Source: DTFZ01 sp050260375
GTDB lineage: Bacteria; Bacillota; Clostridia; Christensenellales; SZUA-584
Assembly (NCBI GenBank): GCA_050260375.1
Contig: JBLNCA010000025.1
Coordinates: 62,001 to 126,000, forward strand
Direction of reading: 5' to 3'
DNA length: 64,000 nucleotides
Positions 1-8,112 of this stretch are shown here, in pieces (within the stretch, counting starts at the first letter, position 1; each line of letters starts with the position of its first letter). The notes under the pieces were generated by a model that did no database searches, had not been told where the DNA came from, and saw only the letters and a list, made by a program, of their open reading frames with translations. The position numbers were made by a program, and so were the translations under genes.

Positions 1-154
1 TTGCATGCTAATTTATTATATTTGCGCTTTTTACTTACGTTCATAAAAACCCCCAAAAATATATCGCGCAAATCTTTATCAAAATTCTGCTTGCATCAAT
101 ATACTGTAATGAATGCTGATAGGCGCTCCCGCGCCGCGTCAGAGATTGATATTT

Positions 155-610
155 ATGGTGAAAAAAATGGAGATGTCGACAAGAGAAATGTTCGCAAGAA
201 TGATACGGTGTGAAGCCGAAGGCGAAGGCGAACATGGAATGAAAGCCGTAGGGACGACGATAATGAACAGGGTGCACATAGGGTACGGAGAGTACCAGAG
301 AATAGGGCAGGGGGACCTGCGCAGGATATTGCAGCAGCCGTACCAATTTACATGCTATATGACTACGATCGGCGGCCAGGAAAATCCGCAGAATATTTTC
401 AATATTCCGGCGCTGCAGGAGCATTACGATATAGCGGATTGGGCGCTTGCCGGCAACGTGTTTCCCGGGGCCGCGGATACGTTGTGGTACATGAACCCCT
501 TCCGGCCGGATTGCCCTCCATATTTCCCGTATAACAGGACGGGAGTGCAGTTCAACAGGGTAAACGAGCACTGCTTCTATACGCCTACGGCATTGTATGC
601 GCAGACTTAA
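155..610 (+). CDS. cwlJ: CwlJ-like spore cortex-lytic cell wall hydrolase
   Basis: This is a small SleB/CwlJ-type (Hydrolase_2) peptidoglycan hydrolase, about 151 residues and full length for CwlJ. The N-terminal stretch MIRCEAEGEG carries the glutamates expected in the active site, followed by the family's NR(V), QPYQF, LWYMNPF and HCFYTPTA blocks. CwlJ degrades spore cortex during germination and has no signal peptide, since it sits on the cortex in the mother-cell compartment. The next gene, 42 bases on, is GerQ-like, and GerQ is the known partner that retains CwlJ in Bacillus spores, which supports the call. The start is uncertain: ATGs at 155, 167 and 173 are all possible, and 167 has a GGTGA a few bases upstream. 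Function is inferred from family and context. Confidence 0.85.
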   Translation: MVKKMEMSTREMFARMIRCEAEGEGEHGMKAVGTTIMNRVHIGYGEYQRIGQGDLRRILQQPYQFTCYMTTIGGQENPQNIFNIPALQEHYDIADWALAGNVFPGAADTLWYMNPFRPDCPPYFPYNRTGVQFNRVNEHCFYTPTALYAQT

Positions 611-652
611 ACACGACTCTAAGCTTTAAGGGTAAACCAGGGGGAGGATAAC

Positions 653-1207
653 ATGTCAAATTCATATAATTACCCGTACAATCAGAATAACCAGGGAAAC
701 ATCTCTGCCGATATGAGCGGAGCTCAAAGAGATACTTACATGCAAAACGACCGGTACAGGATGCAGCAGCCAAGTCAGACGCCGATGCAGACGCAGCGCC
801 AGGCGCCGGCTCAGATGCAGACAGACTTAAGGACAATGCCGCCTGTACGTACAACGCCTGCGAGGCCTAGCGAAGTGCCTACGCTGCCGCTGACGTCGCT
901 TGCCGGAATGGTACCGACCGCCACGCAGCAAATAACGCCGCTGGCAGGTGCTATGCCGAGGACGCCTGACGGGCCGCAGACTCCGGTAACCGTTGCGAGC
1001 CCGTATTATACGGCGGGGTTCCTAAGAAACTTCATAGGGAGAAACGTCAGGGTGGAGTTCATTATCGGAACCGCCGGTGCAGTAAACGACAGGGTAGGCA
1101 CGCTGCTTGAAGTGGGAGCGAGCTACATCGTATTACAGCCATTGCTTACCGACGACCTTCTGATGTGCGACCTATATTCGATAAGGTTTGTGACGATATT
1201 CGGGTAA
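653..1207 (+). CDS. gerQ: GerQ-like spore coat protein
   Basis: The 184-residue protein has two parts. Residues 1 to about 115 are low complexity and rich in Gln, Pro, Thr, Met and Asn, typical of coat proteins. The C-terminal 65 residues form the GerQ-like module (FIGRNVRVEFIIG, then DRVGTLLEVG, YIVLQP and LYSIRFVTIF). In Bacillus, GerQ is a transglutaminase-crosslinked inner coat protein needed to localise CwlJ, and the many glutamines are compatible with crosslinking here. A strong GGGGGAGG ribosome site precedes the ATG. It probably shares a transcript with the upstream CwlJ-like gene. The long Gln/Pro-rich arm is what differs most from Bacillus GerQ. Confidence 0.78.
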   Translation: MSNSYNYPYNQNNQGNISADMSGAQRDTYMQNDRYRMQQPSQTPMQTQRQAPAQMQTDLRTMPPVRTTPARPSEVPTLPLTSLAGMVPTATQQITPLAGAMPRTPDGPQTPVTVASPYYTAGFLRNFIGRNVRVEFIIGTAGAVNDRVGTLLEVGASYIVLQPLLTDDLLMCDLYSIRFVTIFG

Positions 1208-1396
1208 GCGTAATGCTTATGAAGGCGCGGGATAACCGGACGGAGCTTTTACTTAGCAGTATTTGCTTTACAGCAGCCGCTTTTATGATTGCATCATCGG
1301 CGTATTTGCCGCGCGCGTACATTTAAGCGTTCATATAGCCAAAGAAGGGCGCATAAGGATAAACAAAGGATTAAAGCTAATCCGGCGGGAGTACTT

Positions 1397-2224
1397 ATGC
1401 GCATAAAAAAACTCGTTTTGCTGCTAATTGCATATATAGATATCGCGGCAATAATCTTTATTGTGATAACAGGTTATGCCGTGGAAGTCTTTTACTTTCA
1501 GGCCGCGCATAGCGAAGGCACGGTATACAGCTGGTACTATAAGCCGCGCACCGACGGCATACAGCCCGCCGTGGAAAAAGAGTTTGAATTCGTATACAAT
1601 TACAACGCGTATTCGGCGGGCAGCCCCGAAGAAAAGATAATATATCTTACGTTCGACGCAGGGTATGAAAACGGGTATACGCCAAAGATACTCGACACAC
1701 TCAAAGCCCATAATGTTCCCGCAGCGTTCTTTGTGGTAAAACACTATATCAAATCCAGCCCCGAGCTTGTAAGCCGTATGGCGGCGGAGGGGCATCTCGT
1801 ATGCAACCATTCCGCCAACCATAAGGATATGGCGGCTATGTCCGACATTGAGGCGTTCAAAAAAGAGCTTTCGGACAACGAAGAGGCATTTTTCGGGGTG
1901 ACGGGAAAGATAATGCCTAAGTATTTCCGGCCGCCCGAAGGCAAGTTCAGCGAGAGATGCCTAAAATACGCGCAGCAGCTTGGCTATACGACGGTGTTCT
2001 GGAGCTTTGCCTATAAGGACTGGTATACGGACAACCAGCCCGACCACGAATCCGCGTTTAAAACGATAATCTCCCGTACGCATCCGGGTGAGATAGCACT
2101 GTTGCACGCCACGTCAAAAACCAACGCCGAGATACTAGACCGCGTGATTACCGAATGGAAGAACATGGGTTATACTTTCAAAAGCTTAAACCACCTTATC
2201 CGTACTTACGACCCGGCGAAATAA
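1397..2224 (+). CDS. pdaA: PdaA-like polysaccharide deacetylase (spore cortex muramic lactam)
   Basis: This is a carbohydrate esterase 4 polysaccharide deacetylase. One N-terminal membrane anchor or signal segment (about residues 5-27) is followed by the NodB domain: LTFDAGYENG (motif 1), CNHSANH (metal-binding motif 2, H-S-x-x-H), RPPEGKFS (motif 3), FWSFAYKDW (motif 4) and LLHA (motif 5). The wording of these blocks closely follows PdaA, which removes acetyl from N-acetylmuramic acid so that cortex muramic-delta-lactam can form. Motif 1 reads FDAG where Bacillus PdaA has FDNG and classical deacetylases have FDDG. ATG 1397 is chosen because GGCGGGAG lies 5 bases upstream; the reading frame extends further left without an RBS. 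It completes a cortex gene set with the two genes before it. Confidence 0.85.
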   Translation: MRIKKLVLLLIAYIDIAAIIFIVITGYAVEVFYFQAAHSEGTVYSWYYKPRTDGIQPAVEKEFEFVYNYNAYSAGSPEEKIIYLTFDAGYENGYTPKILDTLKAHNVPAAFFVVKHYIKSSPELVSRMAAEGHLVCNHSANHKDMAAMSDIEAFKKELSDNEEAFFGVTGKIMPKYFRPPEGKFSERCLKYAQQLGYTTVFWSFAYKDWYTDNQPDHESAFKTIISRTHPGEIALLHATSKTNAEILDRVITEWKNMGYTFKSLNHLIRTYDPAK

Positions 2225-2283
2225 CCGCTTGTTTAGAGGAAAACCCCAAAAACTGTCGAATAAAGTTATTATACGGACATACA

Positions 2284-2304
2284 GCCGGGCTTTCCGGTTT
2301 TTCT
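2284..2304 (+). terminator. Weak rho-independent terminator after pdaA
   Basis: GCCGG, a five-base loop and CCGGT are followed directly by a run of T with one C. The stem is only 5 bp with one wobble pair, so the call is tentative. It lies in the 150-base gap between pdaA and msrAB. Confidence 0.4.
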
Positions 2305-2374
2305 TTTATGTACTGCCGCGAATCATAGCTTAAGGCATGGGAAATAATCTAAGCAGCAATATTCTTGAAAGGAT

Positions 2375-3310
2375 GTGGACGATATAAAAACGGCGATATT
2401 TGCAGGCGGGTGTTTCTGGTGTATGGAGCATCCGTTTGAGCTTCCGGGAGTGAAGCAGGTATTTCCCGGCTACACGGGCGGGCACAAGGAGAACCCTACA
2501 TATGAAGAGGTTTGCAGCGGCACGACGGGGCATTATGAAGCCGTCGAAATAACGTACGACCCTGAAGTTGTCTCTTATAAACAGCTTCTGGACGTTTACT
2601 GGCGGCAGATAGACCCGACGGACGCTTTCGGGCAGTTCGAGAACAGGGGAAGGCAGTATGAGACCGCCATATTCTACGCCGACGAGCAGCAGAAGAAAGA
2701 GGCGGAGGAATCAAAAGCGCAGATGGAGCGCCTCGTTGGGCAGCCTGTTAAGACGAAGATACTTCCCGCGGCGCCGTTCTACAGGGCGGAGGAATACCAT
2801 TGCAGGTTTTACGCGAAAAACCCGCAGCGCTACAAGCTGTCTTCGGCAACGCGCGAGGCATATAAGCGCGGGCATTGGGGAGGCGAAAAGCTTGAAAGAT
2901 TAACGCCTATGCAGTACAAGGTAACGCAGGAGGGCTACACCGAGCCGCCGTTTAAGAACGAATACTGGGACAACAAGAAAGAAGGGCTCTATGTGGATGT
3001 CGTGACGGGGGAGCCGCTGTTTATGTCCGAGGACAAATTCGATTCGGGGTGCGGATGGCCGAGCTTCACAAAGCCGATAGGCAAAGATGCTGTCAGCTAT
3101 AACGAGGACAGAAGCTTCGGCATGGTAAGAACGGAGGTAAGGGCTAAGAACTCGGATTCGCATCTCGGGCATGTGTTCGAAGACGGGCCGCTGCCGCTGG
3201 GCACAAGGTACTGCATCAACTCGGCGGCGCTTAGGTTCATACCCAAAGAAGACCTTGAAAAGGAAGGCTACGGCGAATATCTGAAGCTTTTCAAAGGAGG
3301 AGAGCCGTGA
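2375..3310 (+). CDS. msrAB: Fused peptide methionine sulfoxide reductase MsrA-MsrB
   Basis: This repair enzyme reduces both S- and R-methionine sulfoxide in oxidised proteins. Residues 8-160 form MsrA with the catalytic cysteine in GCFWCMEHPF. Residues about 175-310 form MsrB, with SGCGWPSF, HLGHVFEDGP and the catalytic cysteine in RYCINSAALRF. The two CxxC pairs that bind structural zinc in many MsrB proteins are absent: the first position reads YVDVVTGEPLF. It is therefore the zinc-free MsrB form. The GTG start at 2375 gives the natural MsrA N-terminus, but the AAAGGA upstream is only one or two bases away, so initiation may be unusual. It overlaps the next gene by 4 bases (GTGA), indicating co-translation with exonuclease III. 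Confidence 0.93.
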   Translation: MDDIKTAIFAGGCFWCMEHPFELPGVKQVFPGYTGGHKENPTYEEVCSGTTGHYEAVEITYDPEVVSYKQLLDVYWRQIDPTDAFGQFENRGRQYETAIFYADEQQKKEAEESKAQMERLVGQPVKTKILPAAPFYRAEEYHCRFYAKNPQRYKLSSATREAYKRGHWGGEKLERLTPMQYKVTQEGYTEPPFKNEYWDNKKEGLYVDVVTGEPLFMSEDKFDSGCGWPSFTKPIGKDAVSYNEDRSFGMVRTEVRAKNSDSHLGHVFEDGPLPLGTRYCINSAALRFIPKEDLEKEGYGEYLKLFKGGEP

Positions 3311-4056
3311 AGATAATAACGTGGAACGTAAACGGCCTGCGTTCATGCATGGACAAGGGGTTTAAGGACTTCTTCCGCGACTCGCAGGCGGATGTGTTCT
3401 GCATACAGGAAACAAAGATGCAGCAGGGGGAAGGCGCGATCGCCGAAGGATATAAGGAGTTCTGGAACGACGCGGAGAAAAAAGGCTATTCCGGCACGGC
3501 GGCATTTTCGCGCCGGGAGCCGGTAAGCGTATCGTACGGCATGGGCGAAGAGGACGCAGATACCGAGGGGCGGGTTATTACGCTCGACTATAAAGACTTC
3601 TTCCTCGTTAACGTATACGTTCCCAACTCGGGAGAAGGGCTGAAGCGCCTTGAATACAGGCTCGAATGGGACAAGCGCTTCAGAGATTACCTTAAGTCGC
3701 TTGACGCCCGCAAGCCGGTGATAGCGGTGGGCGACTTCAACGTCGCGCACAAGCCTATAGATATAAAAAACGCTTCCTCCAACCGCAGGCACGCCGGATT
3801 TACCGACGAGGAGAGGGAAAGTTTCTCCGAGCTGCTTGATTCGGGGTTCCTCGACTCGTTCAGAACGCTTTACCCCGACGCGAAGGACGCGTATACATAC
3901 TGGTCGTTTTTCTCCAACGCGCGTGCGAGGAACGTAGGATGGCGTCTTGATTATGGATGCATATCCGAGCGCCTTAAAAGTGAGCTTAGGGACGTTAAGA
4001 TTTTAAGCGACATATACGGCTCGGACCACTGCCCCGTAGAGCTCGATATATTTTGA
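3307..4056 (+). CDS. xthA: Exodeoxyribonuclease III (AP endonuclease)
   Basis: This is an exonuclease-endonuclease-phosphatase fold DNA repair enzyme of 249 residues, the usual length. Visible motifs are ITWNVNGLRS at the N-terminus, CIQETKMQ (metal-binding Glu), NVYVPNSGEG, VGDFNVAH (catalytic Asp and Asn), WRLDYG, and the C-terminal SDHCPVELDI (catalytic Asp-His). It cleaves DNA 5' to abasic sites and trims 3' ends in base excision repair. GTG start, 4-base overlap with msrAB; together the pair reads as an oxidative damage repair operon. Confidence 0.93.
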   Translation: MKIITWNVNGLRSCMDKGFKDFFRDSQADVFCIQETKMQQGEGAIAEGYKEFWNDAEKKGYSGTAAFSRREPVSVSYGMGEEDADTEGRVITLDYKDFFLVNVYVPNSGEGLKRLEYRLEWDKRFRDYLKSLDARKPVIAVGDFNVAHKPIDIKNASSNRRHAGFTDEERESFSELLDSGFLDSFRTLYPDAKDAYTYWSFFSNARARNVGWRLDYGCISERLKSELRDVKILSDIYGSDHCPVELDIF

Positions 4057-4081
4057 CGACGCTGCATAAAGATGGTAATAT
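4053..4081 (+). promoter_or_regulatory. Candidate sigma-A promoter for the 4134 gene
   Basis: TTGACG at 4053-4058 (5 of 6 to consensus) and TAATAT at 4076-4081, 17 bases apart, overlapping the xthA stop. It is about 50 bases before the next start codon. Confidence 0.45.
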
Positions 4082-4133
4082 GATATAAACAAATAACAGC
4101 ATTTATCAATATATTAAGTGAGGAGTTTTTTGC

Positions 4134-4664
4134 ATGTCAAAGAAAAACGAGCTGCCCGGGCTGGTGACCGGGCTTGTAGCGATACTCGCCGCAGCCTGCT
4201 TCTTTCTGCTCGGCTTTTTGATACCCGACAGCTGGCCCTACGCGTGGCTTGTATTTCTTGCGGTGCCTTTGACCGCGATAGTGATGGATATCAAAGATAA
4301 GAATAAGGATTTTTCCGGGGCCGTTATCGGGTTTGTCGCGATATTTGCGTCGGCCGCGTTTTTCGCTCTCGGCTTTGGCTTCCATAAATGGCATCCCGGA
4401 TGGCTCATATTCCTCGCGATACCTATTGCCGCGATAATACTCGACATGTTCAAGAAGAAGGAATTAACCAATTCTGTAACAGGGCTCGCGGCTTTGCTTG
4501 CGACCGTAGCGTTCATACTGCTGGGCACCCTGCTGGACGCCTGGCGGATAGCGTGGCTCGTATTCCTGCTGGTACCCATATCGGCCATAATAATGAACAT
4601 AGTGAAAGTCGCGGCAAAGGAGAGAGAAAACAATGCGGGCGAAAGCGAAGACGTAAAGCAGTAA
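4134..4664 (+). CDS. Membrane protein of three internal repeats
   Basis: I do not recognise a named function. The 176-residue protein is built of three tandem copies of a unit of about 50 residues, each of the form V(T/I)G-x-(V/A)A-(hydrophobic)-LG-(FLI)-x-x-W-x-x-xWL(V/I)FL-x-x-P-(I/L)-x-AI-(I/V)-MDI, separated by short charged linkers (DIKDKNKDFS, DMFKKKELTN). Each unit supplies two membrane segments, so six in total, with a charged tail. The WxxxWLIFL...IP signature recurs in all three copies, so the gene arose by internal triplication. An RBS-like GTGAGGAG lies 8 bases before ATG 4134. A terminator closes the gene, so it is probably transcribed alone. Confidence 0.7.
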   Translation: MSKKNELPGLVTGLVAILAAACFFLLGFLIPDSWPYAWLVFLAVPLTAIVMDIKDKNKDFSGAVIGFVAIFASAAFFALGFGFHKWHPGWLIFLAIPIAAIILDMFKKKELTNSVTGLAALLATVAFILLGTLLDAWRIAWLVFLLVPISAIIMNIVKVAAKERENNAGESEDVKQ

Positions 4665-4674
4665 TCGCGCTGCC

Positions 4675-4700
4675 GGAGCCTGCGGGCTCCTTTTTGTTTT
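4675..4700 (+). terminator. Rho-independent terminator
   Basis: GGAGCC, a four-base loop and GGCTCC are followed by TTTTTGTTTT, 10 bases after the stop of the membrane protein gene. Confidence 0.85.
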
Positions 4701-4747
4701 AGTTGCTGCGAATAAACAGCACGCGTGCAAACGATAATATTTGTGAC

Positions 4748-5392
4748 ATGGATGCGTCAAAAGTTTTCTCGGAATTCGAAAAACATCTGACCGGGGACGA
4801 TAAGCCCTCGGTTTATTTCAATGCCCTTGTGGAAAGCGGGCGGTTCCCGGACGGCTATCCGTTTACGCTGCTTGCGCGGTTGAAAGAGATTCCCCAGTCG
4901 CCCGTGCATCACCCCGAAGGGAACGTGTGGAACCATACAATGCTCGTTGTAGACAACGCCGCCGAAAGAAGGGCGTTAAGCCGTGACCCCCGCGCGCTTA
5001 TGTGGGCCGCTCTGCTGCACGATTTGGGAAAGATAACGAACACCAAAATAAGAAACGGCAGGATAACCGCTTACGAGCACGACGCCGCGGGCGAAGCGCT
5101 GGCACGCGATTTTTTAAAGGCGTGCACCGGGGACGAAGCTTTGATTAAGAGCGTCAGCGCTTTGGTGCGCTGGCATATGCAGCTGCTGTATGTGACAAAG
5201 CACCTTCCGTTTGCGGACTTAAAGAGCATGGTAAAGGAAGCTGACGCCAGTGAAGTGGCGCTGCTGTGCTTTTGCGACCGCTTGGGCAGGGGCGGGCTTA
5301 CGCAGCAAATCATCGATGAAGAGCTTAAAAGCATAGAACATTTTCTTCGCAAGTGCGAAAAATACCGGAATCCGGCTTCCGTAAAACGCTAG
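4748..5392 (+). CDS. HD-domain phosphohydrolase
   Basis: The 214-residue HD-superfamily metal-dependent hydrolase shows VWNHTMLVVDNA (first metal His), LLHDLGK (HD pair plus lysine), YEHDAAGE (third His) and a late CDRLGRG (final Asp). The order and spacing resemble the HD domain attached to tRNA nucleotidyltransferases, but no nucleotidyltransferase domain is present, so this is a free-standing version. The substrate cannot be named; nucleotides or 2',3'-cyclic phosphates are typical for relatives. ATG 4748 begins the recognisable domain; the frame stays open to 4703 but no better RBS is visible. A six-base AAAACG/CGTTTT hairpin followed by ATTTTT at the stop may terminate it. Confidence 0.75.
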   Translation: MDASKVFSEFEKHLTGDDKPSVYFNALVESGRFPDGYPFTLLARLKEIPQSPVHHPEGNVWNHTMLVVDNAAERRALSRDPRALMWAALLHDLGKITNTKIRNGRITAYEHDAAGEALARDFLKACTGDEALIKSVSALVRWHMQLLYVTKHLPFADLKSMVKEADASEVALLCFCDRLGRGGLTQQIIDEELKSIEHFLRKCEKYRNPASVKR

Positions 5393-5486
5393 GCAAGTCG
5401 TTTTATTTTTATACAAAAAACGATAACAAACATGAAAAAAAACTACATGAATATGCATATGCGCATAGCATAATTTGTGGTTTTTG

Positions 5487-5515
5487 TTGAAAGCTAGGAA
5501 AATATATGCTAAACT
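5487..5515 (+). promoter_or_regulatory. Candidate promoter of the NRPS operon
   Basis: TTGAAA and TAAACT are separated by 17 bases and lie 24 bases before the first ligase ATG. The -10 match is only 4 of 6. Just upstream is a palindromic ATATGCATAT. Confidence 0.35.
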
Positions 5516-5538
5516 GTTGAAGTACAGCAGAATATCGG

Positions 5539-7224
5539 ATGGGGGGCATGTTTGTGAGGAAATATCCCTTGTATGTTACGGAACACATCCGTGATCTGAA
5601 AGAGCTTACGGACAGAAGTGCCCGTCTTTACGGGAAAAAAGATGCGTTTAAGACTTTGACGGATAATTCGAAATGCGAGGCAGTCACTTACGCTCAGTTC
5701 GGCGGTGATTTATGCGCACTCAGTAACGCTCTTATTGGGCTTGGGCTTTCTGGCACCCGCATAGCGCTGATCGGCGAAAACTCATATCAATGGGTGCTTT
5801 GCTATTTTGCAATAGTAAACAGCAATACTACCGTGGTTCCTCTGGATAAAGAACTCGGCAAGGATGATATACTTTACTTTATTAAGCGCTCCGGCGCCGG
5901 CACTTTTATTTTCTCAGACACTTACAAAGAAGAAGCTGCATTCGTTTCCGAGTCGCTGCCTGAAATACTCACGGTTTCGTTCACTGACAAAGGCTCAGGG
6001 AAGAAAACGCTGGGCGAACTTTTAAGGCTCGGCAGAGAGGCGGTAAGCGCCGGACGGGATCTTTATTCTGGCATAGAGATCGACCGGGAGCGAGCCTGCT
6101 CTATACTCTTTACGTCGGGCACTACGGGAGCGAGCAAGGGCGTTATGCTTACGCACCGCTGCATAGCTTCAAACATCGTGGCCGCGTGCGAAAACATACT
6201 CTATAAGGAAGAGGACACGCTGCTGTCGGTGCTTCCGATACATCATTCGTATGAAGGCGTGGGGGGGATATTCTCGCCGATATTGCGGGGGTGCACCGTT
6301 GCGTTCTGTCCAAGCGTAAAGAAGCTTCAGCCCTGCTTTGCCGCGTTTAAGCCCACCGTTATGGTGCTTGTGCCTCTGTACCTTGACACCTTCCATAAGA
6401 GGATATGGGAAAACGCAAAAAAGCAGGGCAAGGAAAGAAAGCTCAAAATAGGTATCGCGCTGGGCAACGCGCTTTCCGCGGTGGGAATAGACGTCAAGCA
6501 CAAGCTGTTTCACGAGATACACGCGTTCTTCGGTGGCAGGCTTAAACTCATAATATGCGGAGGGGCGCATCTTGACCCGGCGCTTGTTAAGGGTTTTCGC
6601 GATATTGGCATAAAGGTGCTCCAGGGCTATGGCACGACGGAATGTTCCCCGATAATAGCGGCAAACCGCAACGAATGCTATAAGGATAAGTCGGTAGGGC
6701 CTGTGTTGTCATGCTGCAGCGTACGCATAAGCGAAGAGGGGCAGATACTCGTAAAGGGCGAAAACGTAATGGCAGGATACCTCGACGATGAAGAAGCTAC
6801 CGCAGAGGCGTTCGAGGACGGGTGGTATAAGACGGGAGACCTCGGGTATCTGGACAGCGACGGCTTCCTTTACGTAACCGGCAGGTGCAAGGACCTTATT
6901 GTGCTGCAGAACGGGAAAAACGTAATGCCCGAAGAGATAGAGGAGCTGCTTTGCAAGAGCCCGTTGATAGCCGAGGCTATGGTGAAAGAGGCGCCGGGAG
7001 ACATGCTTATGGCGCTTGTATACCCCGACCCTGAGGCAAGCAAAGGCATGGATAAAGACGCGCTTAAAAAAGCCGTTCAGGAAGAGATAGACAAAGTGAA
7101 TAAGAAGCTTATATACTACAAAAAGGTGCGAAAGTTCGAGCTGCGCGACAGAGAATTTCCTAAAACTTCGACTAAGAAGATTATTCGTTATAAAGTGGCG
7201 GAGGAATGCATTGCAGATGTTTGA
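5539..7224 (+). CDS. Long-chain acyl-adenylate ligase (acyl-CoA/acyl-ACP synthetase) of the NRPS operon
   Basis: This is an ANL-superfamily AMP-dependent ligase of 561 residues. The P-loop ILFTSGTTGASKG, the GYGTTECSP adenylation motif, WYKTGDLGY and a C-terminal lid with FPKTSTKKIIR (terminal catalytic Lys region) are all present. It should activate a fatty acid as acyl-AMP and pass it to a phosphopantetheine thiol. The stop overlaps the start of a free acyl carrier protein gene, which makes the carrier protein the likely acceptor rather than CoA. In lipopeptide pathways such a pair supplies the fatty acyl group to a starter condensation domain, and the NRPS three genes on begins with one. 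Start codons at 5539, 5548 and 5554 are all possible. Confidence 0.88.
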   Translation: MGGMFVRKYPLYVTEHIRDLKELTDRSARLYGKKDAFKTLTDNSKCEAVTYAQFGGDLCALSNALIGLGLSGTRIALIGENSYQWVLCYFAIVNSNTTVVPLDKELGKDDILYFIKRSGAGTFIFSDTYKEEAAFVSESLPEILTVSFTDKGSGKKTLGELLRLGREAVSAGRDLYSGIEIDRERACSILFTSGTTGASKGVMLTHRCIASNIVAACENILYKEEDTLLSVLPIHHSYEGVGGIFSPILRGCTVAFCPSVKKLQPCFAAFKPTVMVLVPLYLDTFHKRIWENAKKQGKERKLKIGIALGNALSAVGIDVKHKLFHEIHAFFGGRLKLIICGGAHLDPALVKGFRDIGIKVLQGYGTTECSPIIAANRNECYKDKSVGPVLSCCSVRISEEGQILVKGENVMAGYLDDEEATAEAFEDGWYKTGDLGYLDSDGFLYVTGRCKDLIVLQNGKNVMPEEIEELLCKSPLIAEAMVKEAPGDMLMALVYPDPEASKGMDKDALKKAVQEEIDKVNKKLIYYKKVRKFELRDREFPKTSTKKIIRYKVAEECIADV

Positions 7225-7441
7225 AAAAGTAAAGGGGATAATTGAAGAAAATATCGACTGTAAAGGCGTGGATATAACTCCCGATACGGAGCTGCTGACG
7301 GACCTCAATATTAATTCTCTCGATCTCGTGGAGCTTGTATGCGCTTTTGAGGTCGCTTTTAATGTAGAGGTGCCCGAAAAGGATATCAGAAAGTTTTCAA
7401 AGGTTAAAGATATAATAAACTATTTGGAAAATAATGGATGA
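7211..7441 (+). CDS. Stand-alone acyl carrier protein
   Basis: The 76-residue carrier protein has the phosphopantetheine attachment serine in the block NINSLDLVEL (Ser36 from the TTG start). TTG 7211 is preferred because GGAGG ends 6 bases upstream; ATG 7217 is the alternative. It overlaps the ligase gene by 14 bases and the transferase gene by 4 bases (ATGA), so all three are translated together. It presumably carries the fatty acyl chain made by the ligase to the first condensation domain of the NRPS. Housekeeping fatty-acid ACP normally sits among fab genes, so this one is most likely dedicated to the NRPS pathway. Confidence 0.9.
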   Translation: MQMFEKVKGIIEENIDCKGVDITPDTELLTDLNINSLDLVELVCAFEVAFNVEVPEKDIRKFSKVKDIINYLENNG

Positions 7442-8109
7442 AGGTGTTTTTTGCTGAGGTTGCGGGGGACGCGCCTGCCGAAGACTGGCCGCCGATGAGC
7501 CCGGAAAAACGCGCAAGAATACTGCGTATGCGCCATAAAAAAGACGCGCAGGCGGCGCTTACAGCGCATCGCCTGTTGTGTTATGCTCTGAAACGCACAT
7601 ACGGAATAGAGCCCGAGGCCGAGGACTGGGGCGCCGGGCAAAACGGCAAGCCGTACCTTAAAAACGCCAATGACATTCATTTCAATATAAGCCATTCGGG
7701 GCGTATCGCCATGTGCGCTGTAAACGACGGGCCGGTAGGCGTAGACGTAGAAATGGTAAGGCCTTTCTCCGACAGCATAATAAGGCGTATAATGTCTGCG
7801 GAAGAGAAGGAGGCTCTCGCTTCCGCACAGGACAGAAATAGGCTGTTCTTCAAGATATGGACGCTTAAGGAAGCTTATCTTAAGTTTACAGGCTTCGGGA
7901 TAAGCGCGCTTGACAGCATAACCGTTTATCCGACAAAAGACGGTATAGTAACAAACGCCAAAGGCTGCGAGTTTGCTTCGATAGACGGTATTCTGGGATA
8001 TGAGGCCGCAGTATGCGCGCAAACGGCGGAATTTACTTTGGAGCGCGTAACCGAAGAGCTTTGGGCTGATATGAATGCCAAGAAAAATTTTGTGAGTAAT
8101 ATAGGATAG
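7438..8109 (+). CDS. Sfp-type 4'-phosphopantetheinyl transferase
   Basis: This enzyme transfers phosphopantetheine from CoA to carrier-protein serines. The 223-residue length fits the Sfp group rather than the shorter AcpS. Visible motifs are HFNISHSG, the magnesium-binding GVDVEM (Asp103, Glu105) and WTLKEAYLKFTG (Lys144-Glu145 with the second Lys). It lies between the free carrier protein and the NRPS, overlapping the former by 4 bases and only 3 bases before the latter. Its targets should be the free carrier protein and the two NRPS thiolation domains. Confidence 0.93.
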   Translation: MKVFFAEVAGDAPAEDWPPMSPEKRARILRMRHKKDAQAALTAHRLLCYALKRTYGIEPEAEDWGAGQNGKPYLKNANDIHFNISHSGRIAMCAVNDGPVGVDVEMVRPFSDSIIRRIMSAEEKEALASAQDRNRLFFKIWTLKEAYLKFTGFGISALDSITVYPTKDGIVTNAKGCEFASIDGILGYEAAVCAQTAEFTLERVTEELWADMNAKKNFVSNIG

Positions 8110-8112
8110 CAT

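Noticed and set aside
5383..5410. Terminator after the HD gene at 4.7-5.4 kb
   Set aside because: Stem AAAACG/CGTTTT is only 6 bp, A/T rich and overlaps the stop codon; mentioned with the gene but not called as a feature.
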